Assembly: GCF_016834655.1 (NCBI RefSeq)
Contig: NZ_JAENHP010000026.1
Location: forward strand, 80,782 to 144,781
From: Paractinoplanes ovalisporus
GTDB taxonomy: Bacteria; Actinomycetota; Actinomycetes; Mycobacteriales; Micromonosporaceae
DNA: 64,000 nucleotides
Direction: 5' to 3'
Shown: piece after piece, positions 18,358 to 25,336 of the stretch
Position numbering within the stretch: position 1 is the first letter of the stretch
Layout: each line of letters begins with the position of its first letter
The notes under the pieces: model-generated
Database searches by the model: none
What the model saw: only the letters and a program-made list of their open reading frames with translations
What the model was told of the DNA's origin: nothing
Translations under genes and position numbers: made by a program

Positions 18358-18810
18358 TCAGAGGGTGCGTTCGTAACAGAGCGAGATCTCGGAACCGACG
18401 TACACGCCGTACAGGGGGATCGGCTGGTAGCCCTCCCGCTCGTAGAAACGGATCGCGTCGGGCTGGGCGGTGCCGGTCTCGAGGCGCATGGTGGTCCAGC
18501 CTCGCGTGAGGGCGGCCGCCTCCAGGGCGCGCAGGATCGTGGTGGCGGTGCCGTTGCCGCGGGCGGCCGGGATGACGTACATGCGCTTGATCTCGGCGCT
18601 GGTGGCGTCCAGGCGGCGCAACGCTCCGCACCCCAGGGGCTCGCCGCCGGGGGCGATCGCGACCAGGAAGAGGTCGATGTCGGCGGCCGACGGCAGCGGG
18701 CCCGGCTCGTGGTCATCGGAGCCGTAGCGGACGTCGAGTTCGGCCCGCTGGGCCCGGCGCAGGGCGGTGCCGGCGGGGTCGTCCCACGGGCGCTCCTCAA
18801 CGGTGATCAT
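18358..18810 (-). CDS. GNAT family N-acetyltransferase under TetR control
   Basis: The 150-residue acetyltransferase has motif A as MYVIPAARGNGTATTIL and the later TAQPDAIRFYEREGYQPI typical of motif B. The start at 18810 follows GGGAGG by 7 bases. It is divergent from a TetR gene at 18883; two GTAAC-N4-GTTAC palindromes lie in the 72-bp gap, so it is likely repressed by that TetR. Inducible acetyltransferases next to TetR genes often modify a toxic small molecule, but this is inference. Confidence 0.88.
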   Translation of the reverse strand: MITVEERPWDDPAGTALRRAQRAELDVRYGSDDHEPGPLPSAADIDLFLVAIAPGGEPLGCGALRRLDATSAEIKRMYVIPAARGNGTATTILRALEAAALTRGWTTMRLETGTAQPDAIRFYEREGYQPIPLYGVYVGSEISLCYERTL

Positions 18811-18829
18811 GCGGCGACCTCCCAGTCTC

Positions 18830-18858
18830 GTAACGAGCGTTACGGTAACACCTGTTAC
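18830..18858. promoter_or_regulatory. Two tandem palindromes between gnat and tetR
   Basis: GTAACGAGCGTTAC (18830-18843) and GTAACACCTGTTAC (18845-18858) share the plan GTAAC-N4-GTTAC and are offset by 15 bp. They fill the short gap between a divergent acetyltransferase gene and a TetR gene. They are very probably the TetR operator. Confidence 0.72.
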
Positions 18859-18882
18859 GGTGGCCGAAAGGGGGTGCGAGCC

Positions 18883-19470
18883 ATGTCACGGACGGCGGAT
18901 CGGCCGGCTCAGGGAGAGGCGCTGTCGCGAGCCGTGTGGGAGGTGCTGGCGCATCAGGGGCTCGAGAAATTGACCGTACGCGCGGTGGCCGCGGCCGCCG
19001 GATGCACGACGGGCCTGGTCATGCACCGTTTCCCCAACCGGCGCGCGCTGCTGCTGCACGCCCGCGAACTGCTGCACGAGAAGACCCGGCAGCGCGTCGA
19101 ACGGCTCGAGGCCACGGCCGCGACGCCGAAGGAGGCGCTGCGGGCGGTTCTGCGCCAAGGCCTCGCGACCGACGCCGAGACCGCCACCGAGAGCGTGGTC
19201 TGGATGGGCTTCCTGGCCGCCGCGGTCTCCGACGACGAGCTCATCGCGATGCACCGGCGCAACAACCGCTCGTGGCGGGAGCGGGTCGAGCGGCTGGTCG
19301 CGAGCGCCGCGCCGGGGTGGCCCCAGGCCCGGACCAGGTCGGTGGCGCTGGCCCTGATCACGATGGCCGAGGGGGCGGCCGCCTTCGCCGCCGCCGACCC
19401 CGCCGGCTATCCGGCCGCGGATCAGGAACGCATGCTCGACACGGCCCTGGAGGCGTACGGGCTCATCTGA
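18883..19470 (+). CDS. TetR family regulator
   Basis: The 195-residue regulator has an N-terminal helix-turn-helix with LTVRAVAAAAGCTTGLVMHR, the form of TetR proteins related to the BetI group, and an all-helical C-terminal domain (TetR_C-like with WMGFLAAAVSDDEL). The start at 18883 is preceded by AAAGGGGG at about 8 bases. The palindromes just upstream suggest autoregulation and control of the divergent acetyltransferase gene. Its 3' end overlaps the convergent MarR gene by 8 bp. Confidence 0.85.
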   Translation: MSRTADRPAQGEALSRAVWEVLAHQGLEKLTVRAVAAAAGCTTGLVMHRFPNRRALLLHARELLHEKTRQRVERLEATAATPKEALRAVLRQGLATDAETATESVVWMGFLAAAVSDDELIAMHRRNNRSWRERVERLVASAAPGWPQARTRSVALALITMAEGAAAFAAADPAGYPAADQERMLDTALEAYGLI

Positions 19471-19951
19471 AGTCCGCGTCTCCAGCGATCTTGTTGAGGA
19501 CCGCGGCCAGTTCATCGAGGTCGAGCCCGCCGAGGTGATCGAAGATGTGCCGGCGCACGCTGACCAGGTGGGCCGGCCATGCCTCGCGCAGGCGGGCCAG
19601 GCCCTGGTCGGTCAGCACGGCGTTCCAGCCGCGGGCGTCCTCGTGACACTTGACCCGCTGCACATAGCCGGACGACTCCAGCTTCGCGGCCAGTCGGGTC
19701 ATGCCGCTCAGCGACATGTCGCAGGCCTGGGCCAGTTCGCTCATCCGCATCCGGCGGTGCGGCGACTCCGACAGATGGCGCAGCACGCTGTATTCGCTCA
19801 GCGACATGCGTTGCTCGGTCTCGAGGTCGGCGTTCATCGCCCGGGGCAGAACGAGCAGGATCCGGCCGAACGCCCGCATGACCGCCTCTTCGCTGGAGGA
19901 GAGCGCGGTGAGACCCGGCGGGAGGGCCGGATCGGGTGATGTGGCGGACAT
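19463..19951 (-). CDS. MarR family regulator, divergent from the FMN reductase
   Basis: The 162-residue protein has the MarR winged helix: LSEYSVLRHLSESPHRRMRM, then SELAQACDMSLSGMTRLA and the wing VKCHEDARGWNAVLTDQG. It likely acts as a dimer that binds an inverted repeat. The start at 19951 (MSATSPD) is chosen over an upstream extension; no strong ribosome-binding site is visible. The gene is divergent from an NADPH-dependent FMN reductase with a perfect TTGCTT/AAGCAA repeat in between. Such pairs usually respond to quinones or other electrophiles. Confidence 0.88.
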   Translation of the reverse strand: MSATSPDPALPPGLTALSSSEEAVMRAFGRILLVLPRAMNADLETEQRMSLSEYSVLRHLSESPHRRMRMSELAQACDMSLSGMTRLAAKLESSGYVQRVKCHEDARGWNAVLTDQGLARLREAWPAHLVSVRRHIFDHLGGLDLDELAAVLNKIAGDADFR

Positions 19952-19984
19952 GACGTTGATCGTAGGCCGACCATGCAGGAATAG

Positions 19985-20000
19985 TTGCTTGACGAAGCAA
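19985..20000. promoter_or_regulatory. MarR operator candidate
   Basis: TTGCTTGACGAAGCAA is a perfect 6-4-6 inverted repeat in the 100-bp gap between the divergent marR and reductase genes. Its size fits one MarR dimer. A second weaker AAGCAAGTTA half follows. Confidence 0.65.
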
Positions 20001-20051
20001 GTTAGAGCGCGAGGACACACCAGCGCCGCAACTCACGCAAGGGACATACAG

Positions 20052-20615
20052 ATGACCAAGATCGGAATCATCCTCGGCAGCACCCGCCCGGGCCGCAACG
20101 GCGAGGCCGTGGCCAAGTGGGTCTACGACGTGGCCGCCAAGCGCACCGACGCCGAGTTCGAGCTGGTCGACCTCCTCGACTACAACCTCCCCCACCTCGA
20201 CGAGGCGATCCCGCCGTCGATGGGGCAGTACAGCCAGCCGCACACCATCGAGTGGGCCAAGAAGATCGACTCGTTCGACGGCTTCGTCTTCGTCACCCCG
20301 GAGTACAACCACTCCACCTCGGGCGCCCTGAAGAACGCGATCGACTTCCTCTTCAAGGAGTGGAACAACAAGGCCGCCGGCTTCGTCGGCTACGGCTCGG
20401 TCGGTGGCGCCCGCGCCGTCGAGCACCTGCGCCTGATCGCCGGCGAGCTCATGCTGGCCGACGTGCGCGCCCAGGTCCTGCTGTCGCTCGCGACCGACTT
20501 CGAGAACTACAGCACGTTCCTGCCGAGCGAGCGTCAGGAGCAGGCTCTGCACGCGGTTCTGGACCAGACCGTCACGTGGAGCAAGGCCCTCGAGACCGTC
20601 CGTAAGACCGCCTGA
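20052..20615 (+). CDS. NADPH-dependent FMN reductase / quinone reductase
   Basis: The 187-residue flavodoxin-fold enzyme has the FMN phosphate-binding start IGIILGSTRPGRNGEAV and the active-site segment VTPEYNHSTSGALKNAIDFL, both typical of the ArsH/ChrR/YieF-like NAD(P)H:FMN oxidoreductases. It probably reduces quinones or related electrophiles by two electrons. The ATG follows AAGGGA at 8 bases. Control by the divergent MarR gene is likely. A GC-rich hairpin follows at 20656-20688. Confidence 0.93.
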   Translation: MTKIGIILGSTRPGRNGEAVAKWVYDVAAKRTDAEFELVDLLDYNLPHLDEAIPPSMGQYSQPHTIEWAKKIDSFDGFVFVTPEYNHSTSGALKNAIDFLFKEWNNKAAGFVGYGSVGGARAVEHLRLIAGELMLADVRAQVLLSLATDFENYSTFLPSERQEQALHAVLDQTVTWSKALETVRKTA

Positions 20616-20655
20616 AGGTAACGCAAGACCGCTCGAAAAGGGCGTAATGCACAAA

Positions 20656-20688
20656 CGGCCCTCGGTGATGCTTGCATCCCGGGGGCCG
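20656..20688 (+). terminator. Hairpin after the FMN reductase gene
   Basis: CGGCCCTCGG pairs with CCGGGGGCCG (one G-U pair) around a 13-base loop, 40 bases after the reductase stop and 15 bases before the next gene. It has no T-run. It is a plausible terminator, or a leader hairpin of the downstream gene. Confidence 0.45.
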
Positions 20689-20702
20689 CGGCGCACAATG
20701 CT

Positions 20703-21659
20703 GTGGTGCAAAACCAGACAACTAGTGACTCTCTTCAGCAATTGCTCGAAATGCCACGAAAGTCTTGGTGGGCCCGGCTGCCGTTCGGCGTACGGATGAC
20801 GGCCGGCACCAGCGCCCTGCTCATCGCGATCGGCGGCGGGGTGGCCGGCATCGCCGCGCTGACCAGGGGCGGATCCGACGCGCCGCGGATCGTGACGGCG
20901 GTCGGACAGGCCGCCGAGACCGGCGCCGGGACTCAGGCCACAGCCCCGGCCGCACCTTCCGCCCACGAGATCGAGTCGCCCCAGGTGGCCGCGGAACGCG
21001 CCGGTACCCTGCCGCGCATCTCCGACAAGGCTGACCGCACCGGCCCCCGCGCGCCTCGACACCAACAGCTGCCGGCCGCGCAGGCCCCTCCGGTCCCCCC
21101 GGGAGTTCAGAGGCCCCCGGCAGCTCAAAGGCCTCAGGGACCCAAGGCCGCCGCACCGGCCGGACCGGCCGCGCCACCCGCCGCCGCATCGGCCGCGGAC
21201 ACCCCGGCGCAGCCACAGGTGAGCACCCGCACCGAGTACGAGAAGCGCGAGGTGCCGTTCCAGACCCGGTTCGTACGGGATCCGTCCCTGCCCCGCGGCG
21301 CCAAGAAGGTGCAGGCCGCGGGCGTGCCCGGCGAGGAGACCCTGCGCTACCTGGTGACGATGACCGACGGCCAGGAGACCGACCGCCAGCTGATGGACAT
21401 CACGGTCACCCGGCAGCCGCAGCACCGCGTGATCGCGTTCGGCTCGCGGCACGGTCTGTACCGTGGCGGCGGCTGCGAGAAACTGTGCGTGCCGCTCGGC
21501 CGGAAAGCCCAGTGCCCCGAGCCGGAGAACGCCATCGCGCTCGGCGGCTCGGTCACCGTGCTCGACGACGACATCGAACTGCTCAACGGCGACGCTCTGG
21601 GTGAGCTGCCGCAAATGCATTGCGAGCTCGAACCGCCGGACGCAGACTCACGCGGGTGA
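20703..21659 (+). CDS. Membrane-anchored protein with a G5-like domain
   Basis: The 318-residue protein has a short cytoplasmic N-terminus, one membrane helix at about residues 32-54 and a Pro/Ala-rich linker of about 110 residues. After residue 180 comes a G5-like domain (YEKREVPFQTRFVRDPSLPRG, then a Gly-rich turn and a hydrophobic strand). The C-terminal region has four Cys. G5 domains occur in Rpf and other actinobacterial surface proteins and bind cell-wall sugars. The GTG at 20703 is followed by a second in-frame GTG, so the start may be one codon later. Its stop overlaps the methyltransferase start (GTGA). Confidence 0.7.
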   Translation: MVQNQTTSDSLQQLLEMPRKSWWARLPFGVRMTAGTSALLIAIGGGVAGIAALTRGGSDAPRIVTAVGQAAETGAGTQATAPAAPSAHEIESPQVAAERAGTLPRISDKADRTGPRAPRHQQLPAAQAPPVPPGVQRPPAAQRPQGPKAAAPAGPAAPPAAASAADTPAQPQVSTRTEYEKREVPFQTRFVRDPSLPRGAKKVQAAGVPGEETLRYLVTMTDGQETDRQLMDITVTRQPQHRVIAFGSRHGLYRGGGCEKLCVPLGRKAQCPEPENAIALGGSVTVLDDDIELLNGDALGELPQMHCELEPPDADSRG

Positions 21660-22384
21660 ACGACTTCGACGCCCTGCTCGACGAGGCCGCGGCGGTCCCG
21701 CTCGAGGGCTGGGACTTCGCGTGGTTCGAGGGCCGGGCCACCGAGCAACGGCCCGGGTGGGGATACGCCGACCTGGTAGCGGAACGGCTCGGCCCCGCGC
21801 GACGAGCTCTCGACGTGCAGACCGGCGGGGGCGAGGTTTTCTCGTACGCGATCAGGAAAGCGCACCCCACAGGCATGGTCGTCGCCACCGAGGCCTGGAT
21901 GCCGGCCGCGGCGAAGGCGACCGTGCCGCACGTGGTCGCCACCGACGGGTTGCCGTTCCGCGACGGCAGCTTCGATCTGGTGGTCAGCCGTCATCCGGTC
22001 GGCACCGACTGGGCCGGCACCGCCCGCGTCCTGGCCGAGGGCGGCACCTTCCTGTCCCAGCAGATCGGCGCCGGCAGCAACCGTGAGCTGTCCGAGGCGA
22101 TGATGGGCCCGCTGCCGCCGCCCGAGCGGCAACATCCGGAGCAGATCCGGGCCGCGGCCGAGGGCGCCGGGCTGCGCGTGAGGCGGTTGGAGGCCGTACG
22201 GCTGCGGGCCGAGTTCTACGACGTCGCCGCGGTCGCGCACTTCCTGCGCAAGGTGGTCTGGACGGTGCCCGGCTTCACGATCGGGAAGTACCGGGACCAG
22301 TTGCGCGCCGTGCACGAAGAGATCACCGTGAAGGGCATGTTCGTCTCGCACGCCACGCGGGTGCTGATCGAGGCCGTCCGATGA
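21656..22384 (+). CDS. SAM-dependent methyltransferase (class I)
   Basis: The 242-residue protein has a Rossmann methyltransferase core: ALDVQTGGGEVF (motif I, in which the usual GxGxG is altered to QTGGGE), VVATDGLPFRDGSFDLVVSRH (acidic and motif IV region) and later ARVLAEGGTFLSQQIG. This is the Methyltransf_11 pattern; the substrate is unknown. Its GTG lies within the stop of the G5 protein. Its own stop forms the first ATGA of a 47-bp tandem repeat that leads into a nucleotidyltransferase gene. Confidence 0.82.
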   Translation: MNDFDALLDEAAAVPLEGWDFAWFEGRATEQRPGWGYADLVAERLGPARRALDVQTGGGEVFSYAIRKAHPTGMVVATEAWMPAAAKATVPHVVATDGLPFRDGSFDLVVSRHPVGTDWAGTARVLAEGGTFLSQQIGAGSNRELSEAMMGPLPPPERQHPEQIRAAAEGAGLRVRRLEAVRLRAEFYDVAAVAHFLRKVVWTVPGFTIGKYRDQLRAVHEEITVKGMFVSHATRVLIEAVR

Positions 22385-22517
22385 CGCTGTCCTCCACCCA
22401 CCGCCCGGCCGAGATCACGGCCGTCCGATGACGCTGTCCTCCACCCGCCGCCCGGCCGAGATCGCGGCCGTCCGATGAACGCTCTCCGACGCTCGCCGGG
22501 CCGAGATCGCTTCCGAG
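22381..22517 (+). repeat. 47-bp tandem repeat making two coupled mini-ORFs
   Basis: Two 47-bp units (22381-22427 and 22428-22474) and a diverged third copy run from the end of the methyltransferase gene to the nucleotidyltransferase gene. Units 1 and 2 each begin ATGACGCTGTCC and encode 16-residue peptides (MTLSSTHRPAEITAVR and MTLSSTRRPAEIAAVR). Each peptide's stop overlaps the next ATG. The third copy reads ATGAACGCTCTCC, with one extra A that puts the downstream gene out of frame. Confidence 0.75.
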
Positions 22518-23309
22518 GTGGCCCGGGTGCCCGGCATCGTCGCCGTCGTGCTGGGCGGCAGCCGGGCCCGCGGCACGCACACCACCGAGTCCGACACCGA
22601 TCTGGGCCTCTACTACCGCCAGCCGCTCGACATCGACCACCTGGGCCGGGTCGCGCGCGCCTTCGCGGGTGAGTCGGCGCAGGTCACGGGTCCGGGCGGG
22701 TGGGGTCCGTGGGTCGACGGGGGCGGGTGGCTCGAGGTCGACGGGGGTGCGGTCGACTTCATCTATCGCGACCTCGACCGCGTACGCGGGGTGGTCGCCG
22801 ACGTCGAGCAGGGCCGTTACGCCTTTCACGAGCAGGCGGGCCACCCGCTCGGGTTCGCCGATCATGCGTACGCGGGGGAACTGGCTCTCTGCAAGGTTCT
22901 GAGCGACCCGGCCGGTGAGCTGACCCGGCTGCGGGAACGCCTGCGCGCCTATCCCCCGGCGCTGTCGCAGGCCTTGGTGGCCGGACTGTGGGAGGCCGAC
23001 TTCCTGGTCGCGAACGCGCGCAAGGGCGTCGCCCGGGTCGACACCGCGTACGTCGCCGGTTGCCTGTTCCGGCTGGTCGGCGTGTGCGCGCACGCCCTGC
23101 ACGGCGCGGCCGGCCAGTGGCTGATCAACGAGAAGGGCGCGGTGCCGGCGACCGCCAAGCTGCCCGGCGCCCCGGCCCGTTTCGACGAGCGGGTCGACCA
23201 GGCGTTCGCCGCGCTCGAGGGCGATCCGCTGCGGTTGCGGCTGGCCATCGACATCGCGGCCGACCTCGTTCTGGACACCGCCGACGCATGCATGATGATG
23301 GTCCGGTGA
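22518..23309 (+). CDS. Nucleotidyltransferase-domain protein
   Basis: The 263-residue product of the GTG at 22518 starts with VPGIVAVVLGGSRARGTH and TESDTDLGLYY, the GS and DxD elements of the nucleotidyltransferase fold; VDFIYRDLD supplies a third acidic residue. The C-terminal half is helical (DUF4037-like). The natural N-terminal helix (RAEIASEVAR) is encoded just upstream in the same frame, but an extra A after the preceding ATG breaks it. The GTG is therefore either a substitute start or marks a recent frameshift. The function may be nucleotidylation of a small molecule or protein. Its stop overlaps the next GTG. Confidence 0.75.
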   Translation: MARVPGIVAVVLGGSRARGTHTTESDTDLGLYYRQPLDIDHLGRVARAFAGESAQVTGPGGWGPWVDGGGWLEVDGGAVDFIYRDLDRVRGVVADVEQGRYAFHEQAGHPLGFADHAYAGELALCKVLSDPAGELTRLRERLRAYPPALSQALVAGLWEADFLVANARKGVARVDTAYVAGCLFRLVGVCAHALHGAAGQWLINEKGAVPATAKLPGAPARFDERVDQAFAALEGDPLRLRLAIDIAADLVLDTADACMMMVR

Positions 23310-24046
23310 CTGCCGACCAACCCACGATCCTGGCCACCAGCGCGTTTTTCGAGATCGGCCGGCACGGTTACAACGACTGGCGACCCGGCCGGATCCACCG
23401 GTTCGCGGCCGAGCTCGCGAACGCCACCGACCGTCCGCGGATCTGCGTGCTGACCCAGGCCAGCGGCGACCCGGAGGAGACGATCGGCGCGCACTACCGG
23501 GCGTTCGCCGGATCCGAGTTCGTCGCCTCCCACCTGCAGTTGTTCCCGATGCCGAACGTCGACGACATCCGGGCCCACCTGCTCGGCCAGGACATCATCT
23601 GGGTGCACGGCGGCAGCGTGGCCAACCTGTGCGCGGTGTGGCGGGTGCACGGCGTCGACCGGATCCTGCACGAGGCGTGGCAGGCGGGTGTGGTGCTCGG
23701 CGGGGTCTCGGCCGGGTCGATCTGCTGGCATCAGGGCGGCAGCACCGACAGCTTCGGGCCCGACCTGCGGGGCTTCACCGACGGGCTGGGCTGGCTGCCG
23801 TACTCGAACGGCGTGCACTACGACGCCGAGGAGCAGCGCCGCCCCAAGATGCACGAGCTGATCGCCGACGGCACGCTCGGGGACGGTTACGCGACCGACG
23901 ACGGCGCCGGGCTGGTCTACCGCGGCACCACCCTGACCGAGGTGGTGGCTGACCGGCCCGGCCCGCTGGGTTACTCGCTGACGCGCGCGGCGGACGGCTC
24001 GGTGACCGAGACCCCACTGCCGACCCGGGTTCTTCAGCTGGCGTAG
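23306..24046 (+). CDS. Peptidase E-like protein (S51 family)
   Basis: The 246-residue protein has the class-I-glutamine-amidotransferase-like fold of peptidase S51: WVHGGSVANL, then GVSAGSICW carrying the nucleophilic Ser, and a later His in NGVHYDAE. Family members cleave N-terminal Asp dipeptides or act on cyanophycin-like polymers. This one resembles the group found as single genes in actinobacteria. The GTG lies in the stop of the nucleotidyltransferase gene. The 3' end overlaps the convergent PH-domain gene by 13 bp. Confidence 0.85.
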   Translation: MTADQPTILATSAFFEIGRHGYNDWRPGRIHRFAAELANATDRPRICVLTQASGDPEETIGAHYRAFAGSEFVASHLQLFPMPNVDDIRAHLLGQDIIWVHGGSVANLCAVWRVHGVDRILHEAWQAGVVLGGVSAGSICWHQGGSTDSFGPDLRGFTDGLGWLPYSNGVHYDAEEQRRPKMHELIADGTLGDGYATDDGAGLVYRGTTLTEVVADRPGPLGYSLTRAADGSVTETPLPTRVLQLA

Positions 24047-24396
24047 TGCAGGATCACGTTGTGCACGTGGTGGGTCTTGTCCGAGCCGCGGAACTCGACC
24101 TCGTACGTGTGGGTGCCGACGGTGATCGCAATGATGCCGGTGGAGAAGAACTGACCGGCCCAGCTCTTGTTGCTGACGACGCTGACGCTGCTCACCTTCG
24201 AGTACGGGATGCTGGTGAGCGCGACACGCTTGCCGACGAACGACTTGTCCTGGATGATCACGCGCCGGTTGGTCAGACCGATGAACCCGGTGCCGACGCC
24301 GACCGCGTCGTACACGGCAATGATCTGCTCGCCGTCGAGCAGGCCGCTCTCGATCTGCTGGAGCTGGCCCTTGTTGTCAAAGATGACTTCGCCCAT
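24034..24396 (-). CDS. Bacterial PH-domain protein
   Basis: The 120-residue protein is a single small pleckstrin-homology-like domain. It starts with ESGLLDGEQIIAVYDAVGVG, followed by GLTNRRVIIQDKSF (a strand-turn-strand with a Thr-Asn-Arg-Arg turn) and ends with a helix. This is the bPH_1 pattern, thought to mediate protein or lipid contacts. It has no membrane segment, so the protein is cytoplasmic or peripheral. It ends inside the convergent peptidase gene. Confidence 0.8.
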   Translation of the reverse strand: MGEVIFDNKGQLQQIESGLLDGEQIIAVYDAVGVGTGFIGLTNRRVIIQDKSFVGKRVALTSIPYSKVSSVSVVSNKSWAGQFFSTGIIAITVGTHTYEVEFRGSDKTHHVHNVILHYAS

Positions 24397-24412
24397 GGCC
24401 CGAGGGTAGCGA

Positions 24413-24730
24413 TCAAGGGCTATGCGGAGCCGTGACCGTCCGGTAGAAGTCCTCGATCCGCGCCGCGAGGGTTACCTCACCGTCGGTGAGGGCGTCGCCG
24501 TCACGGTCACCCAGACAGATCTGTGTGTGACCGTCGGTTCGCCGGATCGAGGGGCGTATGCGCAGTGTGTCCGCCGCCACCTTGATTCGTTCCGTCAATG
24601 CGGCATGCTGACTGTCGTCGCATGCCAGCTCCCGCTTGAGCTGAACTCCGTCGCGCTCCCAGCCGCTCAGCAGCGTCAGCGCGTCGCTGAGGTAGTCGGA
24701 AGTCTTGACCCGCTGTCTTCTGACCCGCAT
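24413..24730 (-). CDS. Pterin dehydratase-like protein lacking the catalytic His pair
   Basis: The 105-residue protein follows the layout of pterin-4a-carbinolamine dehydratase (PCD/DCoH): an opening LSGWERDGVQLKREL, a central helix and a final strand plus helix LTDGEVTLAARIEDFY. In active enzymes a HHP or HNP motif follows the central helix; here it reads RPSI, so the catalytic histidines are missing. The family assignment comes from my reading of the pattern and is moderate. A non-catalytic PCD fold may act as a binding or regulatory protein. GGGGGGTG lies about 9 bases before the ATG. Confidence 0.6.
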   Translation of the reverse strand: MRVRRQRVKTSDYLSDALTLLSGWERDGVQLKRELACDDSQHAALTERIKVAADTLRIRPSIRRTDGHTQICLGDRDGDALTDGEVTLAARIEDFYRTVTAPHSP

Positions 24731-24913
24731 CGCCGCACCCCCCTAGGCGTCGTTGCCGGCTTGTGGCCAAACTGTCGCCGTGTCGTCATGGTCGGTGCCC
24801 ATAGTCTTGCCTTCCGCAGCAAGCATGTCCACGCCCACATATCCGTGTTTGCGTGACGATCGGGACAGCGCGGGCAACCTGATCGGTAAACTTTTGTGGG
24901 AAGCTTTGATCTC

Positions 24914-25336
24914 ATGGCGCCGAAACAGCACGTCAAGGACGCTAAGTCACGCAGAGTCATCGTGGCTGCAGTGATCATCACCGATGGTCGGGTTCTTGCT
25001 TGCGAACGCTCGGCGCCGGCCGAGGTCGCGGGCCGCTGGGAGTTTCCGGGCGGCAAGGTCGAACCGGGCGAAACCGATCAAGAGGCGCTGGCCCGCGAGT
25101 GCGCCGAAGAGCTGGGCGTCCGCGTCGAGGTGGGCGACCGCGTCGGCCCCGACGTTCCGCTCGCGCACGGCCGGGCCGTCCTGCGCGTCTTCGCCGTGAA
25201 CCTGCTGGAGGGCGACGTGCCGCGGGCGCTGGAGCACACGTCCATGCGCTGGCTCGCCAAGGACGAGCTGGACAGCGTGCACTGGCTGCCCGCGGACAAG
25301 CCGATCGTCGCCGAGCTACCCGCCCTGCTGACCTGA
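24914..25336 (+). CDS. mutT: MutT-like Nudix hydrolase (8-oxo-dGTP diphosphatase type)
   Basis: The 140-residue protein has a complete Nudix box (GGKVEPGETDQEALAREC then AEELGV). It is preceded by the RWEF segment typical of MutT enzymes that hydrolyse oxidised dGTP and so prevent mutations. The start at 24914 (MAPKQHV) is preferred; a GTG at 24896 is also in frame. A possible -10 TAAACT lies at 24887. The last 21 bp overlap the end of the convergent acyl-CoA ligase gene. Confidence 0.88.
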   Translation: MAPKQHVKDAKSRRVIVAAVIITDGRVLACERSAPAEVAGRWEFPGGKVEPGETDQEALARECAEELGVRVEVGDRVGPDVPLAHGRAVLRVFAVNLLEGDVPRALEHTSMRWLAKDELDSVHWLPADKPIVAELPALLT

